Shown: piece by piece, positions 1 to 9,100 of the stretch
How positions within the stretch are numbered: position 1 is the stretch's first letter
Layout of the letters: each line of letters opens with the position of its first letter
DNA from: an uncultured Collinsella sp.
GTDB lineage: Bacteria; Actinomycetota; Coriobacteriia; Coriobacteriales; Coriobacteriaceae
Length of the DNA stretch: 33,029 bases
Direction of reading: 5' to 3'
NCBI GenBank assembly: GCA_958443615.1
Contig: CAUCLI010000017.1
Location: 1-33,029 of the forward strand
The notes under the pieces: generated by a model
Database searches by the model: none
What the model was told of the DNA's origin: nothing
The model's input: only the letters and a program-made list of their open reading frames with translations
Program-made: the position numbers and the translations under genes

Positions 1-623
1 GCGATGCGCAACTCGTAATCGAGATAGCTCACCACGAGGTCGATCAGGATGCGGTTGATGTCGCCCTCGACCACGTAATCGTCGGAGAATCGAGCCGCAT
101 CGAAGCGATCGCCCTCGTGCTCGGCATGGTCGAGCGGGAAGATGTTCCGCTGCACGAGTTCGATCGTGGAGGCGTTGGCATAGCGGTTGTACACCAGATC
201 GACCGCGGAGCAATCGCCGTGCGCGATGGCCTCGACGAGCATATCGTGGATCTCATCGAGCTCGTCCTCATACGCCTGCTGTTCGCAATGGAAGATGACG
301 TTGTCCACGCCGGTGAGCGAGAGCTTGCGGCCGACGACGATCTTGAAGCTGCCTACATCCTCGCGCATCGCCTGTTCGATGCGATGGTTGAAGGCGCCGC
401 AGAAGCCGAAGTCGCTGCCCACGTAGACGCGGACGGCCGGCTTATCCGGGTCGGGCCGGAAAAGGTGCTTGTCGAGCAGGAAGTTGCGGTTGTTCATGAC
501 GAGGTCGAGCATGGCCGCCATCTCGCGCTCGAGCGCGAGATGGCGCTCTGCGCGGCGCTTGGCCGAGTCCACGCGCAGAAGCGCGTGGAAATTCATGAGC
601 TTGACGATCGGCCTAAGATTCAC
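1..623 (-). CDS. atpG: F1-type ATPase gamma-like subunit, partial (3' end outside window)
   Basis: I translated this frame by hand from a GTG at 623; about 207 residues are present and the frame runs off the left edge. The motif GSDFGFCGAFN (near residue 70) matches the gamma signature SDRGLCGGFN, and the N-terminus has the expected long helix. In the F1 family gamma is the central rotor shaft that turns inside the alpha/beta hexamer and docks on the c-ring. The GTG start is supported by GGAGGGG just upstream and by an 11-base overlap with the end of the alpha gene. An ATG at 596 is possible but would remove part of the N-terminal helix. It follows alpha in canonical operon order, so beta and epsilon probably lie just outside. 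The signature is divergent (FGF replaces RGL), in line with the non-canonical neighbours. Confidence 0.85.
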   Translation of the reverse strand, partial: MNLRPIVKLMNFHALLRVDSAKRRAERHLALEREMAAMLDLVMNNRNFLLDKHLFRPDPDKPAVRVYVGSDFGFCGAFNHRIEQAMREDVGSFKIVVGRKLSLTGVDNVIFHCEQQAYEDELDEIHDMLVEAIAHGDCSAVDLVYNRYANASTIELVQRNIFPLDHAEHEGDRFDAARFSDDYVVEGDINRILIDLVVSYLDYELRI

Positions 624-1947
624 GCGAGCCCCCTCCGACGAGCGGCTCGAACGTATCGATGATCTTGCGCATGGTGCGCGGCTCGAAGCGGTACTGGTTG
701 AGGGCATCCATGAGCGCGGAGCCTCGCTCCATCTTGGACCTCATGGCCTCGCCCATCTCATCGATGTTCGCGAGCTCGAACACCTCGCGCGTCTCGAGAT
801 ACGAGAGCAACTCGCGACGGACGGAGGCGCCGATCTTCTTGATGGCGGGATCCTGCACCGCGCCGCCCAGGCGGGATACGGACAGGCCGTAGTTGATGGC
901 AGGCTTCTGACCCTTCTCGAACGCCTTGCGGGAAAGCACGATCTGACCGTCGGTGATGGAGACGATGTTCGTGGTGATGTAGTCCGTGATGTCCTCGCCC
1001 GTGGACTCGCACAGCGGCAAGATCGTGATGGAGCCGCCATTCACGTGCTGGCAACCCTTCTCGAGCAGACGGGAATGCTCGAAGAACATGTCGGCCGGAT
1101 ACGCGTCGCGACCCGGCGCCTTGCCCGTCATGAGGCCGATTTCGCGATAGGCCTCGGCATGGCGCTTGAGGTCGTCGATGACGACCAGGACGTCGCGGCC
1201 CTGCGCGAGGAATTCCTGCGCCATCGAGACGCCGACGTACGGGGCGAGCGTGAGGATCGCCGGAGGCTCGTCATTGCCGGCGGCGAGCATGATGGTGTAA
1301 GGCAGCGCACCCTGGCGGCCAAGGTCGCGATGAATCTCCTTGAGCTCGCGCTTCGTCTTGCCAAGGCCGACGTAGACGCACACGACGTCCTGCCCGCGCT
1401 GGTTCACGATGGCATCTAGCGCGATCTGGGTCTTGCCGGAGCGCTTGGCACCCACGATGAGCTGGCGCTGGCCGCGGCCGATGGGATAGATGAGGTCGAT
1501 TCCGGCAATGCCGGTGGCCAGCGGACGGCACACCGGGGCCCGATCCATGAGCGGCATCGGGTCGCGGTCGACCGGAATCTCACGCACGCCGTCGAAACGC
1601 TCGCCGGTCATGAGGTCGTGGCCGAACATGTCGACGATGTGCCCGAGCGAGTCGGGAGAGAACTGGGCCATGAACTCGCTACCCGTGGCCACGACCTCGT
1701 CACCGGGGCGGATCTGACCCTCGGCGCGTACCAGGGTCACGGAGATGCCGTCGCGGTCGATTCCGGCGACGTACCCCTCGGAAGCCTCCCCGATCGTCAC
1801 GCGCTCATAAAAGCCGATGCGGTCGAGGCCATCGACCTGGACCGTGTTACCCGAGACGGAACGGACGACTCCCAGGGCATGGGCGTTGTCGCCGGAGCGC
1901 ATGGCGCGCACCTTCCGGGAGACGCAGTTCTCTACATATCCGCTCAT
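613..1947 (-). CDS. atpA: F1-type ATPase alpha-like subunit, short and divergent
   Basis: 444 residues, against about 500-510 for typical alpha. The N-terminal beta-barrel (about 22-90) leads to the nucleotide-binding domain with PIGRGQRQLIVG and a P-loop GAKRSGKT at 166-173; the usual alpha form is GDRQTGKT. IDDLKRHAEAYRE (257-269) and SVSRLGG (356-362, including the alpha arginine that contacts the catalytic site) identify it as alpha, not beta. It stops soon after residue 430, so about 80-90 residues of the usual C-terminal helical domain are missing. The first 20 residues are also shorter than the usual delta-binding N-terminus. The start ATG overlaps the stop of the b-delta-like gene by four bases (ATGA), so translation is probably coupled. 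I infer a structural role in an F1-like hexamer with beta. Whether the site still binds nucleotide is unknown, although the P-loop Lys and Thr are kept. Confidence 0.9.
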   Translation of the reverse strand: MSGYVENCVSRKVRAMRSGDNAHALGVVRSVSGNTVQVDGLDRIGFYERVTIGEASEGYVAGIDRDGISVTLVRAEGQIRPGDEVVATGSEFMAQFSPDSLGHIVDMFGHDLMTGERFDGVREIPVDRDPMPLMDRAPVCRPLATGIAGIDLIYPIGRGQRQLIVGAKRSGKTQIALDAIVNQRGQDVVCVYVGLGKTKRELKEIHRDLGRQGALPYTIMLAAGNDEPPAILTLAPYVGVSMAQEFLAQGRDVLVVIDDLKRHAEAYREIGLMTGKAPGRDAYPADMFFEHSRLLEKGCQHVNGGSITILPLCESTGEDITDYITTNIVSITDGQIVLSRKAFEKGQKPAINYGLSVSRLGGAVQDPAIKKIGASVRRELLSYLETREVFELANIDEMGEAMRSKMERGSALMDALNQYRFEPRTMRKIIDTFEPLVGGGSRES

Positions 1948-2720
1948 GATAGGTCCTTAGAACGAAGGGAATAGTCGTACAGGGTGCCGCCGACGCGTAC
2001 GAGGACGCCCTCGCAGACATCGGGGCTGATGTTGACGCGCACGGAACGGCCGCAAGAGAAGCGAGTGGGATCGAAGGAAGACCCCTCCCCCACCGTCACC
2101 ACGACCTCGTCGGACTCGATGAGGCAGACGGCGTCCAGCCACTGGGAGAATGCGAGGGCATCGCTCCAACCGCGCTCCCGGACGTAATCCTCGAGGAGGT
2201 TGGCGCCATCGCGGTCGAGGGCGTCCCTCAGGACCGCGAGCTGACGTTCGCTCGGCAGCGAGACCAGATCGAAGAGCGTCTCGTGATCGAGCAGGCTGCG
2301 TATGGATCGAGCCGTGGCGCAACGGCCCGCCCGCTCGCGCGTGGCCTCCGGCGCGCGACGGACGGCATCGCGCACCGCGTCGGCGGTGTCGAACGCGTAA
2401 GCCGAACGCACCAGGCGGTAGGTCTGCGCGAAGGCCCCGTTGGCGAATGCCGCGTTGGGCAGCTGATCGGGCACGTGAGACGCGCGAACGGCGGGCGTGA
2501 CGGGAGGAAGCCCCTCGTCGCGGGGCGCGAGCTCGCCCTCAAGCGCGCGCAGTTCACGTGATTTGGCCTCGATGAGCTCGTCGTAGGTGGAGACCGAATC
2601 GGCGAAGCCGCGCTTGAGGCGCGCCTTCACCGCCTGGGCGAGGCCGCGGATCACGAGCAGCAAAAACAGCGTCAGCGCGAAGACGACCGCGAAGTCTATG
2701 AGTAACAGGACGACAGACAT
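1944..2720 (-). CDS. b-delta-like peripheral stalk fusion of the F-type ATPase
   Basis: 258 residues. Residues 2-24 form one hydrophobic helix, followed by a charged helical segment (about 28-66), as in subunit b. The middle (about 90-200) is predicted helical. The last 35 residues, with SPDVCEGVLVRVGGTLYDYS, resemble the C-terminal end of delta/OSCP, where a pattern like DPSLIGGVVVRVGDRVIDGS is typical. The gene occupies the place of atpF-atpH between c and alpha, starts 9 bp after the c stop, and overlaps alpha by four bases. I read it as one polypeptide replacing b and delta, and so as the stator stalk. Natural b-delta fusions are known in mycobacteria, but this one is much shorter. The delta similarity is by eye only; the safest minimal call is a membrane-anchored F-type ATPase stalk protein. 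Confidence 0.65.
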   Translation of the reverse strand: MSVVLLLIDFAVVFALTLFLLLVIRGLAQAVKARLKRGFADSVSTYDELIEAKSRELRALEGELAPRDEGLPPVTPAVRASHVPDQLPNAAFANGAFAQTYRLVRSAYAFDTADAVRDAVRRAPEATRERAGRCATARSIRSLLDHETLFDLVSLPSERQLAVLRDALDRDGANLLEDYVRERGWSDALAFSQWLDAVCLIESDEVVVTVGEGSSFDPTRFSCGRSVRVNISPDVCEGVLVRVGGTLYDYSLRSKDLS

Positions 2721-2729
2721 GTGGGTCTC

Positions 2730-2975
2730 TTACGCGGCGAACGGGTTGAAGAACAGGAGCAGGAACGCGAAGGCGAAAAGCAGCAGCAGGAGCACCGCCA
2801 TGACGACGGCGACGACCATGACGGCCTGGATGACATCGCTTTTGGTCTCGGGATTGCGGCCGACTGCCTCGGCGACGCGGGCGCCGAGGATGCCGAGGCC
2901 GAGCCCGACGCCCAAGAAGGCGAGGCCGAGGAGCAGGCCGATGGCCATGAGGTTAGCGGAGATGATCGATTCCAT
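2730..2975 (-). CDS. atpE: F-type ATPase c-like subunit lacking the ion-binding carboxylate
   Basis: 81 residues from the ATG at 2975, with AAGGAAC upstream. An upstream in-frame start at 3002 would add nine polar residues and is less likely. Two hydrophobic helices (about 9-33 and 51-77) flank a polar loop GRNPE at 39-43, which matches the conserved RQP/RNP loop of subunit c that contacts gamma and epsilon. In ordinary c subunits a Glu or Asp lies 20 residues after the loop Arg; here that position is Val, and neither helix holds any acidic residue. The protein should therefore be unable to carry H+ or Na+ by the known mechanism. The 110 bp between this gene and the upstream surface-protein gene has no obvious terminator, so co-transcription is plausible. 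I infer a structural membrane ring or anchor for the gamma shaft. Confidence 0.8.
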   Translation of the reverse strand: MESIISANLMAIGLLLGLAFLGVGLGLGILGARVAEAVGRNPETKSDVIQAVMVVAVVMAVLLLLLFAFAFLLLFFNPFAA

Positions 2976-3085
2976 CCTGGTTGTTCCTTCCCACACGGGC
3001 ACCGCCGAACGGCGCCCAAATCAATACCGAAGCGAATATCCGTGCATCATGGCGAGAAAAACCTTCAGATGCGCGAACGCACACA

Positions 3086-4582
3086 CTACGAAGTCGTAAC
3101 GTGCGTGATGTTGTTCTTCACCGTGCAGCTCGCCGAGAGCTCCACCGCCTCGCCGCGATACACGGCGTTCTCGAGCCTGAGTTCGAATGACCCATCCCCG
3201 GGATTGGCGAAGGTGGTGCTCCACCCTCCCGTGGCGGACGCCTTGGAGGTGTCGACCGCCTGGCGAGCGACCTCCATGCCCCTGCTGTACAGCACGAGCT
3301 CGGCGGAGTCCAAGGGATAGGAGGCACTCGTGGTCACGCGCGCGGTGATGGACTTGGACGAGAGCGAGGGCACCGTCACGCCGACGCCCATGGCCTTGGT
3401 GGTGACGTTGATGAAGTCGGCGGTCTTCTCCGTAGCACCATCGCCGTCCTGCTTATAGAGCGTGTAACCGAGCGTGATGCGATAGACGCTGTTGGGCGAC
3501 AGCCCGTAGATGGTCTTCGTGGTCGAACCGGCGTTGAGCAGGACTTTCTCGGGCTGCCCGGGCTCGCCGCCGCTCACCTTGGATATAAGCGCGTAAACCG
3601 TGGCGAACGTGCCGTTGGGATCGTAGACCCGATAGTCGAAGGTGACGGAGGTGACGCCCGTCGACGTGCCCGTCAACGTGAGCTGCGGAGCGATGCCGGC
3701 ATTCGGGTTCTTGCCCGACCCCTGAGATCCAGAACCGGTCGACCCGCTCGTTGAGCCCGAGGTGGAACCGGCTATAGAGGAACTGGAGCTCGAGCCCCCG
3801 GCACCGCCGGACGCCGAGGCGGAACCTCCCGAACCGCCCACGACGCCGGAGGTGGAACCGGAAGCGCCATCAGAGGCATCATCTGGCGCCTCGTCGAGCG
3901 GGCTGTACTCGTTCGTGGAGCCACCGATCTTTGAAAGGTCGACATCGGTGACGACGGAGCCGTCATCGCCGAGCGTCTGGAGGCGTTCGTTGGCGATGTC
4001 GAAGTGCAGCGCACCGGCGTTGAGCACAAGCGGCTGGACCGTCCTCACGTTCATATCGTGATTGGCGATCCACGCATTCCCCGCGCGATCCATGCGGACG
4101 GAGACGTACGGAGCCGTGTCGATCCCGGCGTCCTCGCAGGTGATCTGACGGGCGGCGAGCACATACTGCCGATCGGCAAGCTTGTACAGCCCGCCCGTGT
4201 CCGCATCGAGGACGGTGCACCCCGTCGACGAGGCGACGCCGCCGTCCTCGGCGACGCGCCACACGTCGCCCAACACGACGACCTCATCGGAGCCCTCGGC
4301 GTACAGGACGCCGTGTTCTCCGAGCTCATAGGAGGAGCCATCCTCACATGAGACGGTCCAATCCCCCGCCCAAGAAGTGCGGGCCGTGCCGGGGGCCGCA
4401 GTCTGCACGAACGCACCGTCCGTATCGTAGAACACAGTCCCCTGCTCCACCTCGTAGGCCTGCGAACCCATCGCGACCGCACGGAAGACGAACAGGGACA
4501 TGCCGGCGATGGCGATGATCGCGACCGCGGCAAAAGCCGCGAACGATGCGCGCCCCTTGTTATCGGCTACCAATGCCCTCAT
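3086..4582 (-). CDS. Membrane-anchored surface protein, small paralogue, with beta-sandwich domains
   Basis: 498 residues, function not recognised. Residues 12-36 are one hydrophobic segment preceded by basic residues, so the protein is probably a signal-anchored type II membrane protein with its bulk outside. Residues about 45-220 form a mixed domain with Cys 79, 122 and 149. A Gly/Ser/Ala-rich linker spans about 232-292. The C-terminal 200 residues look like two fibronectin-III/Ig-like beta-sandwiches, with the repeated LSPNSVYRITLGY-type motif. No LPXTG sorting signal is visible. The N-terminal domain and the linker resemble those of the giant protein encoded just upstream; both linkers contain GSASASGGAGGSSSSSS. 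The start ATG lies 3 bp after the preceding stop, which indicates tight translational coupling, and the F-type ATPase genes follow. Its position in the operon suggests it works with the ATPase; that is inference. Confidence 0.75.
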   Translation of the reverse strand: MRALVADNKGRASFAAFAAVAIIAIAGMSLFVFRAVAMGSQAYEVEQGTVFYDTDGAFVQTAAPGTARTSWAGDWTVSCEDGSSYELGEHGVLYAEGSDEVVVLGDVWRVAEDGGVASSTGCTVLDADTGGLYKLADRQYVLAARQITCEDAGIDTAPYVSVRMDRAGNAWIANHDMNVRTVQPLVLNAGALHFDIANERLQTLGDDGSVVTDVDLSKIGGSTNEYSPLDEAPDDASDGASGSTSGVVGGSGGSASASGGAGGSSSSSSIAGSTSGSTSGSTGSGSQGSGKNPNAGIAPQLTLTGTSTGVTSVTFDYRVYDPNGTFATVYALISKVSGGEPGQPEKVLLNAGSTTKTIYGLSPNSVYRITLGYTLYKQDGDGATEKTADFINVTTKAMGVGVTVPSLSSKSITARVTTSASYPLDSAELVLYSRGMEVARQAVDTSKASATGGWSTTFANPGDGSFELRLENAVYRGEAVELSASCTVKNNITHVTTS

Positions 4583-4585
4583 GCG

Positions 4586-6178
4586 TTACGCCCCCTCTTG
4601 CGTCGTGTCATCGTTGAGCACGTAGACATACGTGCCGGTGGCCAACGTCGATCCGTCATCCCCGATGTAGGTCACCTGAGTCTGATAGTATCCGGCCTTC
4701 GGGAGCGAGACTCCGAGATCGAACACGTAATACTCGGATCCGTTGAGGGTCTTGAGCGTCGGGGTGAAATCGACGGTCTTGCTCTCGACGACCTCGGTCG
4801 AACTGTACGTGGTGTACTGGATGCGCTTGACGAGAGGCAAGTTCACCGATCCGTAGAAGTTCATCGTGAACTGATCGGGATGTTCCGCGTTCTGCGTGAG
4901 CTGAACGCTGCCGACATCGACGCCGCTGCTCGGCGTGGTCCTGCCCGTGCTCGTGGCGATCAACGTGTCCTCGCCGGGCTCGATTCGGTCGATGGCGTCC
5001 TTCCCGCCCTCGTTCATCTGATCGAGGACGCCGTAGATCTTCATCGTGTACGCCGTGCTCTCCTCGAGCTCCGCGAGGTCGAACTGCTTGTTGAGGTCCG
5101 TGATGCTGAAGACATCGTCATCGTACTCGGTCTTGATTTGCTCGTCCCCCTTGAAGAACCGCACCTTGTACGTGCCGCCCACAAGAGATCCCTCGCGGTC
5201 GAACACGCTGACCTTGAAGGTCAGGCCATAATGCTTGACCTCGGTCCCGGCCGGATTCGCCGCGGCGGATGCATCCGCAACGCCGTCCGCATCGGGGCTC
5301 TCCTGACCGGCGTCTTGCACCTCCGCGGTCGTGGAGATGCTCGGACGTGCCGAGATGCTGAAGATGGGCGCATCGAGCTGATCCAAGGTGAAGGAGCGCT
5401 CGGACCTGCCGATCAACGTCGGGTCCTCACCGCTTTCATGGGTCTTGGTGTAGCACTCGACGACGGCGACGTAAGACGCCCCGAGGGGGAGCTTCTTGGC
5501 GTTCTCGCTGCCGGGGTTGAACTCGAACAGGCGCGAATCCTGGTAGTTGTTGACACGGGAGGGCACGGAGACGAGCAGGGCACCGCCGGTTGGGTCACCG
5601 TTTTCGTCAGCCGCATAGATCGATACCGTGGTATCGAAGCCCAGGACCTGCTTAAGGCTGTAGGACACCACGAGGTTCTTGACGGCATATGGTGTCTTGT
5701 CATCCGGGACCAGTTGGACGGAGGTCAGGTCGACATCGACCTTATCGAGCAAGGAGAACTCATAGGCAAGATGGGTTCCCGACTCACGATCGACGACCGC
5801 CGTCTTTTTGTACTCACCGTTCGAATTGGACTTACGCACGTAGGCGAACAGCTCGAACTGGTAGGTGGCGCCCGCCTCGAGGCCGAGGCCCTCGTTATCC
5901 TCGATGCCCTTCGGGATGACGACCTTCGTCGGGCTGGAGCCGTTCGTGCTCACGTTCCCGTACGTGTAAGTATCGACTTCCTCCCAGCCGTTTCCGACCT
6001 TCTTCCTAAGGACAAGCTCGAGGGCGCTGTCTTTGGCCTCCATGCCCACGAGCTCCATGGACAGGGACACCTCGGCGCGGTCGACGCCGGGGGTGATGAC
6101 GCCCTTCGAGACGATGGGCGGGATGGAGTCGAAGCTCGATGTGGCGCTGGCGAGGCGTCGGACGTGGTGCTCAGCCAT
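4586..6178 (-). CDS. C-terminal part of the giant beta-sandwich surface protein (separate frame)
   Basis: 530 codons from an ATG at 6178, but I think this is the C-terminal third of the giant protein, separated by a frameshift, not an independent gene. It has no signal peptide or membrane segment, starts inside the preceding reading frame with about 230 bp of overlap, and has no convincing ribosome-binding site (only GGTGG upstream). The protein continues the same repeat style: beta-sandwich modules with L-x-x-x-T/S-x-Y motifs such as LEAGATYQFELFAY, LPLGASYVAVVECY and LEESTAYTMKIYG. It holds about four modules, with an acidic Ala-rich stretch near residue 300. It ends in NDDTTQEGA without LPXTG or a C-terminal anchor. 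Three bases separate its stop from the next start. If expressed alone it would lack any visible export signal. Confidence 0.6.
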   Translation of the reverse strand: MAEHHVRRLASATSSFDSIPPIVSKGVITPGVDRAEVSLSMELVGMEAKDSALELVLRKKVGNGWEEVDTYTYGNVSTNGSSPTKVVIPKGIEDNEGLGLEAGATYQFELFAYVRKSNSNGEYKKTAVVDRESGTHLAYEFSLLDKVDVDLTSVQLVPDDKTPYAVKNLVVSYSLKQVLGFDTTVSIYAADENGDPTGGALLVSVPSRVNNYQDSRLFEFNPGSENAKKLPLGASYVAVVECYTKTHESGEDPTLIGRSERSFTLDQLDAPIFSISARPSISTTAEVQDAGQESPDADGVADASAAANPAGTEVKHYGLTFKVSVFDREGSLVGGTYKVRFFKGDEQIKTEYDDDVFSITDLNKQFDLAELEESTAYTMKIYGVLDQMNEGGKDAIDRIEPGEDTLIATSTGRTTPSSGVDVGSVQLTQNAEHPDQFTMNFYGSVNLPLVKRIQYTTYSSTEVVESKTVDFTPTLKTLNGSEYYVFDLGVSLPKAGYYQTQVTYIGDDGSTLATGTYVYVLNDDTTQEGA

Positions 6179-9100
6179 TTGGTCACCACCGAGCGCCCGG
6201 TGGAGGCGCCAGAGGAATCGAGCAGGATCAGACCCTGAGAGGATGAGCGAACCTTGGCCTTGCTCGTCGCGCCCGTTTCAGAAAGGGGCTCGAACACGAT
6301 ATCCGCCGCATTGCCCCAGTCGCCGGTAAACGCGTTGGCATGGGAGAGCACGGGCATGGAACCCGTGAGACTGTTACCGCCGCCGGAAAGCGAAGTGGAT
6401 GACGTATAGCTGTACGACGCGTTGGTGGGGACCTTGACGTAATCACCCGCGGCACCGGCGTCGGACACCAGTTGTTGGAAGGCGAAGCCGGTATAGGAGT
6501 CGACCTTCTCGGGCGTGAGACCGAAGGAGCCGTTGTCGTAGATCACCTTGGCGCTGACGGTGAAGTCCCTGCCGAGAAAATCGACGATGTCTTTGAGCTT
6601 GACCTCGGCCTCGACGGTGCCGCCACCGGTATCGCCGGGCGTCACGAGCGGGGCGACCTTCAGGGTTTTCGTGGCCCCATCGGCTGCCTCGAACGTCAGC
6701 TCAAGACCGGCGATGGCATACATGTCCGTGGGCGTGAGGCCGCTCGACGCCGTGAGCCTGACATCGAGGACACCGTGCCCGGAGTCGACCGTGGCGGTCA
6801 GGCCGCTGAACGCGGCGTTGGCGCCCTCCATGGACCAATCGCGCATGCGATCGACATACTGACGCACGAGCTGCGTCGTCTGCTGGTCGCCCTGGAAGTT
6901 GTAGTCGTAAAGGTTCTGCTTGACGAAGAGGGTGTACGTCGAGTTCGGCTTATAGGGCACCTGCACGGTCTTCCAATCCTTCGTGCAATCGCCTTCAAGC
7001 TTCAGCCCACTCGTCGATGAGGCGGTCCCCTGCGCGTAGCGGAACTCAGCCCTCTCGTAGCCATCCCTCGACTGGTCGAGCACGCCGTCGGGGTCCTTGG
7101 CCGTGTAGGTCCAGCTCACCTTGGCATCCCCGCGCGATGAGGGGTAGAGGCTGAACTCGGCCTGCTGATACGGGGCGTTCTGCTGCTTGGAGGTGAGCTC
7201 GACGTCCTTCTGGGCGCATTCGGGGTAGGTTATGATGGTCCCATCGTTGGTGATGCTGATGTCCATGGTGTAGGAGAAGCGGTAGCGATGCCCACGCGAG
7301 AGCTTGCCCTCCGTCTCGTCGAAAAACACCGTCCACACGGGAATCTCGCCGTTGGTCCCGACTTCCTGCGAATAGGTGAGCGCAGGCTTGGAAATGGAGC
7401 CCGTCACGGTGTCGATGGCGTAATAGGTGACCTTGCGCGCCACCTTGTTGCCGTTGGGGAACGAGCTGCTGACGCGGAACCCCACGACCGTCCCCGCATC
7501 GAGGCTTTCATCGACGTCATGCCCGTAGCTTTTCGCCTGACCGTTAGTGATGGGCGTGACCTGCACTGCGGACGTAAGGTCCTCGGGCAGTTCGGGCCAT
7601 GTGTTCGCCGTCGTGATGGGATATGAGACGGTCTGCTGGTCGATGGGCAGGTCGTTGGCGACGTTTTTGCCGCTGCCGCTCGGATCGGGGTTGGAGGTGT
7701 AGTCCTCAGCGGGACCCACAACGAGCGTGTACTGCGTGTTCGCCTTGATGGACGAGTCGGACAGGTCGAAGAACGACGGCGTGATGGTCGCCGTGCTCTG
7801 ATAGAGCGCGGCCTTCAACTCGCTCTTGTACGGATCGTCGACGGAGGTTCCGCCGGTCATGGTGCGCGACGCGATCTCGGTGCCCGTCTCCCGGCTGCCC
7901 TCGAACAGCGTGAACTTGATTTTGGACATCGTGCTCATCTCGAGATCGACGTCATGGGCGGAGTCGGCGGCCTTGAGATTGACCTTGACGGAGAAGGCCG
8001 ACTGCGACGTGGTGTCGTTCTCGTAGTTGACCGCGAGTGTGTCGGGAAGCGGCGTGGTGAATTTGGCGGAGCCGATGAAGCCTGTGACCGGCTCGCCCGC
8101 ATTGTCCATGGCGTCATCGTTCAAGTCGTAGGTGGCGAAGACCTGCACCGTATATTCGGTGTTGCTGCGAAGGTTGATGAGGTCGAGCGGAATGGTGACC
8201 GATCCCGTTGCGATGGAACCCTCGGAAGCGTCCTCCGGCCCGAACGTCAAGACGGCCGACTCGTAACCGACGCTATCGCGATAAACGATCTTGATGGGAT
8301 GCGTGGTGTCCCACATGATGGCGCCGGCGTCGTCGATAGAAAGCCTGCCCTGGTACCTCTCGAACGTAACGTTGTCATCCTCGAGCCTGATCGTGGGGAA
8401 CTTGCGTCCCGAGATGGAGAAGGTCTGCGTGAAGGCGGTGTCGTAGGTGATGACCTTCTCATTGTCGTCAAAGGAGACGAGCACACGGGCGACGTAGGTC
8501 TCCCCCGTCCTGATGGCGAGCTCGTCGATGGAGACGGTGGCGGAGGTGCCAGCCACGGGGTTGCCCGTCCACACGGGATCACCCTTGATCAGCGCCTCAC
8601 CAGTGCCCTTCAAGTCGACATCGGCGGCCTTGTACACCTCCCAGGTGTAGCCGGTAATACCCTCATCCGGGTCAACGATCTGAGATTTTGGCAATTCAAG
8701 ATAGAACTGGCGGGCCTTGCGATCCGTCGTGCTCTCGGGGTTCGGAAGCCCGGGCGCCTTTCGCAGGGTCTTGAGTGCGAGCCCGTCGCCGAAGGATTCG
8801 ACGGTGACGTTGCTGTATGTGACGTCGCGCAGCTCGGCGGTGTAATCGGAATTGGATGAGAGGTTCTCGAACACGACGTCGACGCCGCCATCCATGCGCG
8901 CCGTGGTCACATCGACGTCCTTGGTCTCCACCACATTGCCTTTGGAGTCAACGAGACGAAGCTTGGAATTAACGACATTTGCATACGCGCCGATGGAGAC
9001 ATTGACGGACAACTCGTCAAAGGCGGCATACGTCTTGTTGAGGTGGATGCCGACGGGGTCCGTCTTGAACACCTTGTCCAGGAACGACTTGGTGTACTCC

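Noticed and set aside
6120..6180. Programmed -1 ribosomal frameshift in the giant surface protein
   Set aside because: No slippery heptamer or downstream stimulatory hairpin is visible, so a mutation or sequence error is more likely.
4598..6238. A 546-codon plus-strand frame opposite the surface protein
   Set aside because: Composition is Arg/Leu/Glu-biased with no recognisable domain; the opposite strand has coherent repeated beta-sandwich modules.
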